A stretch of 64,000 nt of DNA, taken from positions 124,001 to 188,000 of the forward strand of contig NZ_LMSD01000004.1 of NCBI RefSeq assembly GCF_001428045.1, read 5' to 3'. Source of the stretch: Paenibacillus sp. Soil750 (GTDB taxonomy: Bacteria > Bacillota > Bacilli > Paenibacillales > NBRC-103111). Below the pieces are notes generated by a model that made no database searches, was not told the origin of the DNA, and saw only the letters and a list, made by a program, of their open reading frames with translations. A program made the position numbers and the translations under genes. Positions 42,705 through 51,681 of this stretch are shown here, in pieces. Positions within the stretch are counted from its first letter, which is position 1. Each line of letters starts with the position of its first letter.

Positions 42705-44082
42705 GAATCCGCACGCGAAACGTGCTGCCTACCCCCTGTTGACTCTCCACCTGGATCGTCCCTTGTGCAGCATCCACAAGGTTCTTCGCGATGGCGAGTC
42801 CAAGACCATGACCGCCAACCTGCCGGGTTCGAGCCTTATCCTGCCGATAAAACCGATCAAAGACACGCGGAAGTGCCTCAGGCGCGATCCCCATTCCGTT
42901 ATCCCTCACGTCGAGCGTGAGAAAGCGGGCACCCTTTTCTACTTTATCCACAAGAATGATGTGCACATCTCCGCCATCCAGCGTATATTTAATTGCATTA
43001 TCGATAAGAATCACCAGCAATTGCGTCAATTTGCCCCGATCCCACTCCACGTTCAGCTGGTCGGGCACATGCAGCTGCAGCACCATGCCTTTAGCCTGCG
43101 CTGCGGGCAGCAGCTTCGTTACTACGCTTTCGGCAGCTGCTTTCACTTGAAAAACAGAACGCTCCAGCACGAACTCGTCAGCATCCGACCGTGCCAGCTG
43201 CAACAGCTCGCTGGTCAGCCTCGTGATGGCGTTGACCTCGTCTTTCATACTCTTCAGCACGTTATTGGTGAAGGGATTACTTTCATCCGCATCGAGCTGC
43301 AGCGCCTCAATGGAAGTGAGCACGACGCTGAGCGGGGTACGCAGCTCATGTGAAGCATCGGCAACGAACTCGCGTTGCCGCTCATACGCTTTGGCAATCG
43401 GAATGATCGCTCTACGCGCCATACGATGACTGAACCACAGCGCGAGTACAAAGAAGAGCAGCGCCATTCCTACCATCAGGATGAGCAATAAGCGAAAAAG
43501 CTGATGCTGAAAGGTAACTTCCTTCCCTACATATAAGGTACCGATCAACTGTCCGTTCTTCTTGAGTTCCCGATTAGTCACGAGAAACCGGGCATCCTCC
43601 CCGTTTTGCGGTCGACCTTGGACATCCACTGAGGGCTGATCGAACGTCTGCAAGGTCGTTTGCTGGGTCCGCGCTCCCTTGAACTGACCCTTCGCGATTA
43701 ATGCCATCATCTGCTCTCGTAATTCCGGCTGCGTCTCATCACCTAATTGCACATTCCCTATATCGGAAATGAGGTAATAAAACGATTGATCCGCACTGAT
43801 CGAGAAGGCATCCTCCACAGAGCGCGGTGGCTGGCGCTTCGGGTTCGTGTCCCCATCCACCCATTTCTGCAAAACCTGCAGCTCACTATTCGTCAACTCC
43901 GTCAGATGTGACCGTTGATCGCTCCAAATGAACACATACAGCAGGGCATACACAATCACAACAAATAACCCGAGAAAGATCATCAGCACGCCGCTATATT
44001 GCAGCGTAAGTTTATGGCGTGTCTGGTCAAATAAATTCCCTTCAGACAGGCGCTTATTCAGCCAGCTCTTGTTACGCTTCAA
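42697..44082 (-). CDS. Two-component sensor histidine kinase
   Basis: 461 residues. TM1 is near residue 32-53, an extracellular sensor domain of about 140 residues follows, TM2 is near 196-217, then the HisKA domain with phosphoacceptor His245 (DASHELRTP). The HATPase_c domain has N-box VILIDNAIKYT, G1 DNGMGI, F-box FDRFYRQDK and G2 GGHGLGLAI. No HAMP domain is evident. Its start overlaps the response regulator gene by 11 bp, giving co-translation. The divergent secreted Pro-rich protein gene is a likely target. Confidence 0.92.
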   Translation of the reverse strand: MKRNKSWLNKRLSEGNLFDQTRHKLTLQYSGVLMIFLGLFVVIVYALLYVFIWSDQRSHLTELTNSELQVLQKWVDGDTNPKRQPPRSVEDAFSISADQSFYYLISDIGNVQLGDETQPELREQMMALIAKGQFKGARTQQTTLQTFDQPSVDVQGRPQNGEDARFLVTNRELKKNGQLIGTLYVGKEVTFQHQLFRLLLILMVGMALLFFVLALWFSHRMARRAIIPIAKAYERQREFVADASHELRTPLSVVLTSIEALQLDADESNPFTNNVLKSMKDEVNAITRLTSELLQLARSDADEFVLERSVFQVKAAAESVVTKLLPAAQAKGMVLQLHVPDQLNVEWDRGKLTQLLVILIDNAIKYTLDGGDVHIILVDKVEKGARFLTLDVRDNGMGIAPEALPRVFDRFYRQDKARTRQVGGHGLGLAIAKNLVDAAQGTIQVESQQGVGSTFRVRIPV

Positions 44083-44746
44083 TTTTATAACCTACACCTC
44101 TCACGCTCTGAATGAGCTCCCGTGCATCGGAAGACTCCAGCTTCTTACGAATTAATTTGATGATTGCGTCGATCGATTTCAAATTCACATCAGCATCCAA
44201 GCCCCATACTTTATCTAAAATAACCTCACGCGTAAGCGTCCGCCCCTTATTCTGCAGCAGCAGGTCCAAAATCTGAAACTCACGCGGAGACAACTGGATG
44301 TCTTGACCGCCTTGCCGAACCATCTGATTCGTCCGTTGCAACTCCAGCTCTCCCATTCGCACAATGTCGTCCTGCAAAGGAGCAAAGCTTCTGCGCATCA
44401 GCGCCCGCAAGCGTGCCAACAGCTCGTCCATTTCAAAAGGCTTCACGAGATAATCATCCGCCCCCGCATCCAGTCCTTCGACTCGATCACGGAGCCCGTC
44501 TTTGGCCGTGAGCATAAGAATAGCTCCTCGATATCCAGCCTGGCGCAGCCTAGCACAGGTGCCACGCCCATCTCCCTCAGGCATCATCCAATCGAGAATG
44601 ACCACGTCATAGCTAGAGGCTGCGGCATAGTCGAAGGCATCGTTCCCCGTTTGCACCCAATCGACGCTGCAGCCGGTCTTTTTTTTCAACATATACTTCG
44701 TTAGCTCGCCTAATTTCACGTCATCTTCCGCCAATAAAAGCTTCAT
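44072..44746 (-). CDS. OmpR/PhoB-family response regulator
   Basis: 224 residues. The receiver domain has the acidic pair Asp8/Asp9, phosphoacceptor Asp52 (VVILDWMMPEG), the Thr of MLTAKD and Lys of YLVKPFE. The C-terminal winged helix (about 130-222) has LSPREFQILDLLLQNKGRTLTRE and DVNLKSIDAIIKLIRKKLE, the latter a variant recognition helix. It partners the overlapping kinase. The gene is divergent from a secreted Pro-rich protein gene 140 bp away, which may be its regulon member. Confidence 0.93.
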   Translation of the reverse strand: MKLLLAEDDVKLGELTKYMLKKKTGCSVDWVQTGNDAFDYAAASSYDVVILDWMMPEGDGRGTCARLRQAGYRGAILMLTAKDGLRDRVEGLDAGADDYLVKPFEMDELLARLRALMRRSFAPLQDDIVRMGELELQRTNQMVRQGGQDIQLSPREFQILDLLLQNKGRTLTREVILDKVWGLDADVNLKSIDAIIKLIRKKLESSDARELIQSVRGVGYKIEA

Positions 44747-44886
44747 CTATCCGCCACCATCTCTCGTTCGCTCTATTACTTACAAGTATAATCTATCGCC
44801 TTCGGGCTTTCACCGTAATTTCACCAAGTGGGGATAAGATAGGTCTCATGGAACAACAAATCTACGAAAACGAAGGGAAGATCCCC

Positions 44887-45714
44887 ATGAACATCCAAAC
44901 TAAAATCATCCTCGCAAGCGCATTATCCGTTGTATTAGCAGGCAGTGGAATTATTGCTTTAAGCGCAGGCAGCCAAGTATTCGCTGCAACTGACACATCG
45001 CCAACGGCAACATCTGCCCCGCAGGATAAGCCAGCAAAGCCGAAGCCAAGACAAGGAGAAGCCGGCAAGCCAGGTGGCCCTCGCGTTAATGGTCAGAATC
45101 CGCCTCCGCCTAACCACGATGGTGTGGATTGCCCGGGGCAAGGGCAAGGAGATGGCCTCCCGCCAAACTCACCTGCCAGCTCACTTCCTTCCAACAGTGA
45201 TCCCGCCAGCGGAATTACGAATCCTTCTACCTATTCCGTCGTAATTTCAGGTGGACTCACAACAGATCCTCAAGATAAGGGACGTCCCGTTGTGCTGATT
45301 GCCGCCGCTCTTGGTGTACCTACTGAGGTGTTTCGAGAAGCTTTTAGCGGAGTGACGCCATCTGGGTTAGACAGCCAACCGAGTCATGAGCTCGCACAAC
45401 GAAACAAAGCCGCTTTAATGAAGGTACTTGGGCCTTACGGCATCACTAACGACCGTCTGGATGAAGTATCTAATTTCTACCGCTACAACGGGAATCGAAC
45501 GGCAACTTGGCAAAAGACCTCCGCAACCGCAACAGCCATCGTCACTGATGGTGTGGTAACTGGCATTACAATCACAAATCCGGGTGCTGGCTATTCCTCC
45601 ACGCCAACAGTTACCATTACAGGGCCAACTGGCACCATAACGGCCAAAGCCGTGGTGGCGTTTACGCAAGATTTTAAAACGAATGGCAGTATCACCTCGA
45701 TTACCCTTGATTAA
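44887..45714 (+). CDS. Secreted protein with Pro/Gly-rich region and C-terminal beta repeat
   Basis: About 275 residues. A signal peptide ends near SQVFA. A long hydrophilic stretch rich in Pro, Gly, Lys and Gln follows (APQDKPAKPKPRQGEAGKPGG...), then a helical part (about 135-200, LIAAALGVPTEVFREAFSG) and a beta segment with GVVTGITITNPGAGYSSTPTVTITGPTG, a short motif seen in many secreted proteins. Function unknown. The ATG at 44887 has AAGGGAAG upstream. It is divergent from the two-component genes. The disordered tract suggests wall spanning or matrix interaction. Confidence 0.8.
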   Translation: MNIQTKIILASALSVVLAGSGIIALSAGSQVFAATDTSPTATSAPQDKPAKPKPRQGEAGKPGGPRVNGQNPPPPNHDGVDCPGQGQGDGLPPNSPASSLPSNSDPASGITNPSTYSVVISGGLTTDPQDKGRPVVLIAAALGVPTEVFREAFSGVTPSGLDSQPSHELAQRNKAALMKVLGPYGITNDRLDEVSNFYRYNGNRTATWQKTSATATAIVTDGVVTGITITNPGAGYSSTPTVTITGPTGTITAKAVVAFTQDFKTNGSITSITLD

Positions 45715-45720
45715 AATGAG

Positions 45721-45759
45721 AAGGAGCTTGTCACAGTTCATCTGTGGCAAGCTCCTTTT
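45721..45759 (+). terminator. Terminator of the secreted Pro-rich protein gene
   Basis: AAGGAGCTTG and CACAG pair with CTGTG and CAAGCTCCTT, followed by TT. Confidence 0.8.
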
Positions 45760-45873
45760 CCCGTTAATATATGGTGCAACTGGAACCATTCATTCTCCCA
45801 GCCGCCTTGTTTCCGCACGAAGATTGGTAGTATGATAGGGAAATACTTAAATTAACCAGAGGTAAATTAAATC

Positions 45874-47145
45874 ATGAAGATGAGAGATTGGGACATTAAT
45901 TTAAAAATCCGCCTCGGTGGAGAAACCGCTTTTAACGTTATTTTTTGGGCATTCTTTCCGTTCTTATCTATCTACTTCGCTAATTCGTTCGGAAAAGGTT
46001 GGACGGGTATTCTTCTTGTCTTATCGCAGGCGCTTTCTGTGTTCGGCAATTTGCTCGGCGGCTACAGCGCAGATCGGTTCGGACGCAAACGAATGATGGT
46101 GATCGCCGCTTTGGGACAAGCCGTCGGCTACGGAATCTTCGCACTGGCCGCTTCACCCTGGCTGGCAATGCCAGTTATGAGCTTCATCGGCTTCAGCTTC
46201 GCTAGCTTTTGCGGCTCGTTGTATTGGCCTGCCAGCCAAGCAATGGTGGCGGATGTCGTGGATGAGGAGCATCGGTCGAGCGTATTCGCCATCTTCTATA
46301 CAACCGCGAACATGGCCGTCGTTGTAGGACCTTTACTCGGTTCCCTCCTCTATAAAGACAATCCGTATCTTGTGCTGGCCGCGGCTGCTGTAGTTTGCGT
46401 GTTACTCGCGCTCATGATGTCACGACGCTTACACGAAACGCTGCCGAAGCAGCTAGCGGATCGCCATCGCGCACAAGCTGACACCCCTTGGTACCATGCC
46501 ATCGCGGTGCAGCTGCGCGACTACAAAATCATTGCCACGGACCGTGTATTCCTGCTGTTCGTTATCGCTGGTGTGCTGCTTTCGCAGACCTTCATGCAGC
46601 TGGATTTGCTTTTTCCCGTCTTCTTAGAAGAAACGATGCCGTTGACGACGATCTTTTCCTACAATGACTGGAATCTCCAGCTAACGGGTAAGCAACTGTT
46701 CGGCTTGATCGTCTCCGAGAATGGTCTATTCGTCGCCATTTTCACGGTCATCGTGACCAAGTGGATGCTGATGTATCGCGATCGTTATGTGTTCATCGGC
46801 GGCTCTCTTTTCTATGCGCTGGGCATGGTGATGTTCTGCCAGATGTCTACCTTCTGGGGACTAACCATTGCGATAGCCGTCTTCACGCTGGCCGAGCTCA
46901 TGTCCGCAGGACCACAGCAAGCTTTCATGTCCCGATTGGCGCCGGATCATATCCGCGGTCAATATTTCGCTGCCTCTAGCTTGCGTTATACACTCGGGCG
47001 CACCATAGCGCCGCTATCTATCCCGATCAGCAGTTGGATCGGCTTTACCTGGACGTTCATTTTGTTAGCTGCACTTGCTGTCTTGTCGGCAGCTATCTAT
47101 AACATGATGTTTAATCAGTATGATAAGCAAACTGCGCTGCAGTAG
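45874..47145 (+). CDS. MFS transporter (multidrug-type)
   Basis: 423 residues and 12 hydrophobic segments. Motif A, GGYSADRFGRKRMM, lies between TM2 and TM3, and motif-C-like VVGPLLGSLLY is in TM5. The end of TM10-11 has ELMSAGPQQAFMSRLAPDHIRGQYFA, typical of the DHA1/MdtG-like group. It probably expels a small molecule, but nothing shows which. A single gene closed by a terminator. Confidence 0.87.
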   Translation: MKMRDWDINLKIRLGGETAFNVIFWAFFPFLSIYFANSFGKGWTGILLVLSQALSVFGNLLGGYSADRFGRKRMMVIAALGQAVGYGIFALAASPWLAMPVMSFIGFSFASFCGSLYWPASQAMVADVVDEEHRSSVFAIFYTTANMAVVVGPLLGSLLYKDNPYLVLAAAAVVCVLLALMMSRRLHETLPKQLADRHRAQADTPWYHAIAVQLRDYKIIATDRVFLLFVIAGVLLSQTFMQLDLLFPVFLEETMPLTTIFSYNDWNLQLTGKQLFGLIVSENGLFVAIFTVIVTKWMLMYRDRYVFIGGSLFYALGMVMFCQMSTFWGLTIAIAVFTLAELMSAGPQQAFMSRLAPDHIRGQYFAASSLRYTLGRTIAPLSIPISSWIGFTWTFILLAALAVLSAAIYNMMFNQYDKQTALQ

Positions 47146-47151
47146 GTAAAT

Positions 47152-47182
47152 GAAAAAAGCACCCGTGAGGGTGCTTTTTTTC
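47152..47182. terminator. Terminator of the MFS gene, usable from both sides
   Basis: AAAAAAGCACCC pairs with GGGTGCTTTTTT around GTGA. Confidence 0.85.
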
Positions 47183-47234
47183 ATTATTTGCTTGGTTACG
47201 GGTGAGAACTCCCCGTTAGGCCTCCACTCACCAA

Positions 47235-47421
47235 ATAACTGGAAAATACGCAGTTAATTCCGGAAATTTCATCTTTAAATTCACTTCAACTGGATAATAT
47301 GCAGGTATTTTCGCGACAAATTCACTTTTCGGCTGGAATGGGTTGATTTAGATGGAGGAAATCCAGTTATTCGGCCAAATTTGCATGAAAACCAGAAACT
47401 AGATGGAGGAAATCAATCTAA
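47235..47421. repeat. Dyad array D (exact 51-62-51 spacing) beside the SNase gene
   Basis: Dyads start at 47235, 47286, 47348 and 47399, exactly 51, 62 and 51 bp apart, with 28-, 39- and 28-bp linkers. Left arms are ATAACTGGA, TCAACTGGA, TTAGATGGA and CTAGATGGA; right arms are CGCAGTTAA, TGCAGGTAT, TCCAGTTAT and TCAATCTAA. Seen from the minus strand it lies between the SNase stop (10 bp away) and the terminator at 47152. Confidence 0.86.
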
Positions 47422-47431
47422 ACCTGTCTCA

Positions 47432-48259
47432 CTACTCACATGCTACGCCGTCCCCGTCCCCATCCAGCTTCGCGCTGTAGCCTGTCTCGCCTTTCTTGAT
47501 CTTGTAAGCTCCAGCTGCGTTGGCCTCCTTGCACGAGTTGTAAGTCGTGTTCGCTTTCGGCTGCAAGGTCGTCACTGGTTTCGGAGTTGTAGTTGACTTC
47601 GGTGATGCCGCAGCACCACCCTTCACCACACCCTCGTGATACCCATCCTCTTGCGCATAATTTTCTACGCTCCAGATCTTCAAAGCTTTCTGCTGTGCCT
47701 TCTTCTGAATTTCACGGAACTGATCGACATATTTCACGTTCGGCGGGTAAATATACGCAACTCTGGCATAGCCATTTTCGAGCAGGAGCTCATTGAACAT
47801 TTTATCCCCAATGTACAGATAACACAGCAATCGGCCATATTTATCCCGTTCCGACACATCCAATTCCAGCTGAACGTCTTGGCCTGTAAGCATCGTTTTG
47901 GCATAGTTGGACGCTTCCAACGCAAAAGGCTGAACCGGCTTCTCGGGATCCACACTTTCTGGCGTATCTACAAGCAGTAGACGGATCGTTTCTTCTTTTT
48001 CTTTGCCGCCGTCGGTAAAAGAGATCTTCATCGTGTCGCCATCAACGACCCGAACTACTTTTGCGGGGATTCGCTTATTTAGCGTAGATTTATCCGTTCC
48101 CTTGACGGTTGCCTTGTTAGACGCAGCTGCGGAAGGTGTTGCAATATCAACATCTACTTGTGATGACGAACATGCCGACGCCACCATGATAAGCAGCAAG
48201 AAAATGCCTGCACGGACAATTTGTTTTTTGACACAAAAGCTTAGGATTGCGTTTACCAT
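47432..48259 (-). CDS. Thermonuclease-like (SNase) lipoprotein with Excalibur domain
   Basis: 275 residues. A lipoprotein signal ends at ASAC. The staphylococcal-nuclease fold (about 60-195) has RVVDGDTMKI, LLLVDTPES, and the catalytic-type Arg/Glu region LELDVSERDKYGRLLCYLYIGD. After a Thr/Pro-rich linker the C-terminus is an Excalibur domain, the calcium-binding-like motif NSCKEANAAGAY...DGDGDGVACE with two Cys. Such proteins act as extracellular, membrane-tethered nucleases, similar to YncB of B. subtilis. GGAGG lies 10 nt before the ATG. Confidence 0.93.
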   Translation of the reverse strand: MVNAILSFCVKKQIVRAGIFLLLIMVASACSSSQVDVDIATPSAAASNKATVKGTDKSTLNKRIPAKVVRVVDGDTMKISFTDGGKEKEETIRLLLVDTPESVDPEKPVQPFALEASNYAKTMLTGQDVQLELDVSERDKYGRLLCYLYIGDKMFNELLLENGYARVAYIYPPNVKYVDQFREIQKKAQQKALKIWSVENYAQEDGYHEGVVKGGAAASPKSTTTPKPVTTLQPKANTTYNSCKEANAAGAYKIKKGETGYSAKLDGDGDGVACE

Positions 48260-48363
48260 TGCGTTGTAACCTCCATATGATGACTGTTCTAGTGGTCTAC
48301 GATCTCGTATGTACGCTACCTATTATATCAGATTGCATGGTGCACGCTCTGGTCAATTCGTAA

Positions 48364-48394
48364 AGAAAAAAGCACCCCTCAGGGTGCTTTTTTT
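48364..48394 (-). terminator. Terminator of the DUF2334 gene
   Basis: AAAAAAGCACCC pairs with GGGTGCTTTTTT around CTCA. The core is identical to that at 47152. Confidence 0.85.
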
Positions 48395-48401
48395 ATCGTG
48401 A

Positions 48402-50339
48402 CTACGGCGTTCCGCTTCGAAACGAAAGCGCCAAATCCAACACATGCTCCGTTTCATTATAAGAGCTGATGTCCATCTTCCGATTGCCGTCAAAATCGGC
48501 GACCATTGCCCGTCGTTCCTTCCCTTGTGCCCAGGGTCCAAATTCGTTATCCAGTGGCTGGAAATAGTTCTCGCCCTCGTTCTGGAATACCCGCCAAATG
48601 CCCGTCTCCGCCGTATAGGCAATTAAATCGCCTCGCCCGTCGCCATTCGTATCGCCAACCAGCAGCTGGTCGCTATTTCCAAAGGAAACCCCGCCTGCAG
48701 TCTGCGGATCAGCGAACCCCCCTTGCCCTTGATGATACATAATGGATACGCGTTTCTCCTTATGCGAGACGCACAGGATATCATCATCTTTATCAGTGTC
48801 CTGCAATTGGGCTGTGAAAATTTCTGCATCCTCAGGTAGCTTCGTGTTTGACTCTGTATACGTCAACTGCTGATTTAACAAGTTAACTTGCACAAGTCCC
48901 TTGTCTCCTTTGGCAATTAAGCCCATGCCATGACTAGATCGGAGTGCGCGAACAGAAGAAAGTCCTATTGGTAAAGCACCGATTGTGCGGACTGGCAGGA
49001 ACTGTCGCTTATCCGCTATGGCCACCCGCACATTCCCCGTTTCTGTGTTATACGCAAGCAGATCTTGCTTCCCATCACCATTAACATCGACGAGTAGGAG
49101 TGACTCATCGGGCGTAAACGTTTCTCTTAACCATACTTGTGAAGCTTCCTGCTGGCGATTTCTCGGCATATCGTAATTCCCCGGAATAACCAGAACGCGA
49201 TGCAGTTGGCGTACAACGACATCCGCATGTCCGCGGCCTGTAACATCGCCAAGCATGACATTTTGCAGCTTCGTTCTTGGTGGCAGCATTACGCGATGCG
49301 CTGGGGTGAAAGGGACGATATCATGCAGTGACATCCAGCGATAGTCTAGCTTTTTGAAACCGGTAATCAATTTATGCAAGTAGGAGCCTGTGTCTCCCTC
49401 TTTATATTGATAGACGGGAATACCATCCTTCTCTTCTGGGTTTCCATCTGCGGCCATTACAGGCTCTAGGTGCGAGAATTCCAAAAATGGATGGAAGTAA
49501 AAGGAGGCTAGTCCGTCCTCCTTCGCTGCCTTCTCCAACATCCGGTCAACCGATGCAGCATCACTTATATAGCGATATGGCGCAGGGACATAGACGGAAC
49601 CCAAACTATCTTGTCCGTACGTATTGATCGTATCATAGGTATTCATATCATCACTGGCGTTTTTGGTGTAGAGATCAGGTTGATACATAAGGCCGACGAA
49701 GGAACGAAACACTGCCTGTTGTTCATGGGTATCTTTATAGTGAGGGGACTCCCAGAACGCGGGATGTAAATCTGCTCCAGCAAAGGCAGCTAAGCTTTCT
49801 TTCATCCGTTCCGCCGCATACGATAGCTCTTGCGTTTCCGGTGCATCTTTAATGTTAAATTCTGAGCCTATTCCTGAATTTTGCTCGCCATCGGAGCGAT
49901 ACGTCTCACCATATTGATGCCGATACCCGTGCATACCCAATACGCCGCCTTGATGCTCTGCCTGTTGGAGGAGTTTAATGAATGCGCTTACTACTTCGTC
50001 AGGATTTGGATCGTCAATACCCTTTTCCTTCCATACACCGTCATCTTGCAAGCTCATTCTTCTTGGAATCACAGCAACATGAAAAGGCACGTGCTCAGAC
50101 TCAATATAGGTCATGACGGCCCGCAATTTCCCTAGGCCTTCGAGGGTGTTGTAGTCGCCGCCAAGTCCGACATCCTCCAGTCGAATCATAGCATGACGCT
50201 TACCCATATTCGGAGAGTCATTCATCTCTGTATTCGAAGGGATATACGCGGCAAGCCCAACAGCTGCAAGAACACCTCCGACGATCCCTATTCCAATTTG
50301 CTGCCACAATTTACGTTTCACGCTAGCCTGCTCCCCCAT
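48402..50339 (-). CDS. DUF2334 deacetylase-like domain with FG-GAP/VCBS repeats
   Basis: 645 residues. One N-terminal TM (about 14-32) leads to a DUF2334 domain (about 50-340), related to polysaccharide deacetylases: MIRLEDVGLGGD, PFHVAVIPRRMSLQDD, GVLGMHGYRHQYGE with metal-type His, and the late HPFLEFSH. The C-terminal half holds FG-GAP/VCBS-like beta-propeller blades (LLLVDVNGDGKQDLLAYN, LLVGDTNGDGRGDLIAY, MVADFDGNRKMDISSYN). It may act on extracellular polysaccharide while the propeller binds it. A CcpA-site candidate lies about 130 bp upstream. Confidence 0.85.
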   Translation of the reverse strand: MGEQASVKRKLWQQIGIGIVGGVLAAVGLAAYIPSNTEMNDSPNMGKRHAMIRLEDVGLGGDYNTLEGLGKLRAVMTYIESEHVPFHVAVIPRRMSLQDDGVWKEKGIDDPNPDEVVSAFIKLLQQAEHQGGVLGMHGYRHQYGETYRSDGEQNSGIGSEFNIKDAPETQELSYAAERMKESLAAFAGADLHPAFWESPHYKDTHEQQAVFRSFVGLMYQPDLYTKNASDDMNTYDTINTYGQDSLGSVYVPAPYRYISDAASVDRMLEKAAKEDGLASFYFHPFLEFSHLEPVMAADGNPEEKDGIPVYQYKEGDTGSYLHKLITGFKKLDYRWMSLHDIVPFTPAHRVMLPPRTKLQNVMLGDVTGRGHADVVVRQLHRVLVIPGNYDMPRNRQQEASQVWLRETFTPDESLLLVDVNGDGKQDLLAYNTETGNVRVAIADKRQFLPVRTIGALPIGLSSVRALRSSHGMGLIAKGDKGLVQVNLLNQQLTYTESNTKLPEDAEIFTAQLQDTDKDDDILCVSHKEKRVSIMYHQGQGGFADPQTAGGVSFGNSDQLLVGDTNGDGRGDLIAYTAETGIWRVFQNEGENYFQPLDNEFGPWAQGKERRAMVADFDGNRKMDISSYNETEHVLDLALSFRSGTP

Positions 50340-50465
50340 TATGTAAAACGTAGATTATATCTATGATTTCGACATTTTTCTCCTAAATTATATATGAATC
50401 TATGCTTTCTTACTATAAGAGTTTGAACAGAGGTCAAAATGTATTTAAGTAATGTCTGGAGTTCT

Positions 50466-50479
50466 TGAAAACGTTTCCA
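50466..50479. promoter_or_regulatory. Candidate CcpA (cre) site
   Basis: TGAAAACGTTTCCA fits TGWAANCGNTNWCA with one mismatch. It lies 127 bp upstream of the DUF2334 gene in the 344-bp gap 50340-50683, in which I see only AT-rich sequence otherwise. The nearest downstream gene on the other side is a 70-codon frame 204 bp away. Confidence 0.5.
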
Positions 50480-50683
50480 AAATTAATCTTTTTTAAAAGC
50501 TATCCTCGTTTTAGTTTGGAGAAATCGGACTACGTCGTTGATATCGAATCTTAGCTCACCTGTTTCATTTTTGGGGAGTTGGGTAAGAATAAAAGTAACA
50601 CAATCTCTTTACTTTCAGCTAATACTGCAATGACATACGCAACGTATGATGAATATATCTTATTGTAACGGAGGCATCCGACG

Positions 50684-50896
50684 ATGACAGCCAAAATAGG
50701 TTTCGTATTTTTCTGTATAGTGTCCCTATCGGTTTTAGGTGTTGCTGCCAAAGAGAGTCAGCCCGATCAGCTTATAGATCAACGTACAGACAAACACATT
50801 GTTGGTCCGTACTCACCAGCCCTTTATGACTCCACCGAACAATTTGAGTATGAATTCGAATGGCAAAACGGGAAGATTATTGCAAATCCACAGTAA
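50684..50896 (+). CDS. Small secreted hypothetical protein
   Basis: 70 residues with a signal peptide (MTAKIGFVFFCIVSLSVLGVAA) followed by an acidic, Gln-rich mature part of about 48 residues without cysteines. GGAGGC lies 8 nt before the ATG, which supports a real gene. No family recognised. No neighbour gives context. Confidence 0.55.
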   Translation: MTAKIGFVFFCIVSLSVLGVAAKESQPDQLIDQRTDKHIVGPYSPALYDSTEQFEYEFEWQNGKIIANPQ

Positions 50897-50942
50897 GTGA
50901 ACTTCTACATAATACGTTAACTTTACTAGTTAACCCAAATAG

Positions 50943-50967
50943 ACCCACGACTCTCGCAGTCGGGGGT
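50943..50967. repeat. Imperfect hairpin resembling an IS200/IS605-family end
   Basis: ACCC and CGACT pair with AGTCG and GGGT around CTCGC with one mismatch, followed by a T-run. The sequence resembles the terminal hairpins of IS200/IS605-type elements. No transposase or TnpB remnant is visible in the 279-bp gap 50897-51175, so it could also be a small terminator. Otherwise I see nothing in the gap. Confidence 0.35.
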
Positions 50968-51175
50968 TTACTAATTGAACTTAATTTTGTCCAGCTCATC
51001 TATAAAAGCAGATCTGATCCGATACCTCAACCGGAGATGACTAACTAACTTATCTGCATGATCGCCACCCCCGACGCTGTTCAAGTTCGTTCAAGATCCT
51101 CTCTCTTAGATCCTGCAAGTCGTCTTTGCAATACCTCCGCAAGCTCTATTTGCTTCTAAGTGCTTTTCGCGGCTT

Positions 51176-51541
51176 TCACTCACCACTCTTTTTACTCATC
51201 ATCCCGTACTTCTTCCCCCACTCCCCCATACGCTCAAGGATCGGTATGAAGCTTCGTCCTGCTTCCGTTAGTGAGTATTCAACCTTCGGCGGGACCTCCT
51301 GATAGACTTTCCGGTGAACCATATCATCCTTTTCTAACTCTCTCAACTGCGACGTCAGTATGCCCTTAGATACCCCTGGCACCAGTCGCTGCAGCTCACC
51401 GAATCTCCTCGTTTCCCTTAAATGCCATAGAATAAGGATTTTCCACTTCCCTGCAATGACATTTTGGGTGGCGGTAACGGGGCAGACTTCGATTTGTTCC
51501 TCCGGAATTTCCCCCTGAAATGTTGTCCGAGACATACGCAA
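51176..51541 (-). CDS. HxlR-family transcriptional regulator
   Basis: 121 residues of winged helix-turn-helix with [51 protein letters not shown] (family core near residues 19-70). The single Cys in EVCPVT matches the conserved Cys by which HxlR/DUF24 regulators such as YodB and CatR sense electrophiles and quinones. The start is uncertain: TTG at 51541 or ATG at 51535, with AAGGAG upstream. Divergent from an NAD(P)-binding oxidoreductase, the classic layout for YodB-type control. An ATGACTAGGTCAT dyad lies between them. Confidence 0.88.
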   Translation of the reverse strand: MRMSRTTFQGEIPEEQIEVCPVTATQNVIAGKWKILILWHLRETRRFGELQRLVPGVSKGILTSQLRELEKDDMVHRKVYQEVPPKVEYSLTEAGRSFIPILERMGEWGKKYGMMSKKSGE

Positions 51542-51681
51542 TCCCGCTCCTTCCTTGATGGTTCTATTTTTATGACTAGGTCATTTTTTAATTACTACTT
51601 ACATATTTCGAGCTACTATAATAATATATGACTATGACGAATTATCCAACAACACTTTATATAAATAGGAGGACGTCCATT

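Noticed and set aside
50860-51048. 62-codon open frame after the small secreted protein
   Set aside because: It overlaps the end of that gene and the hairpin at 50943, has no ribosome binding site and no protein-like features.
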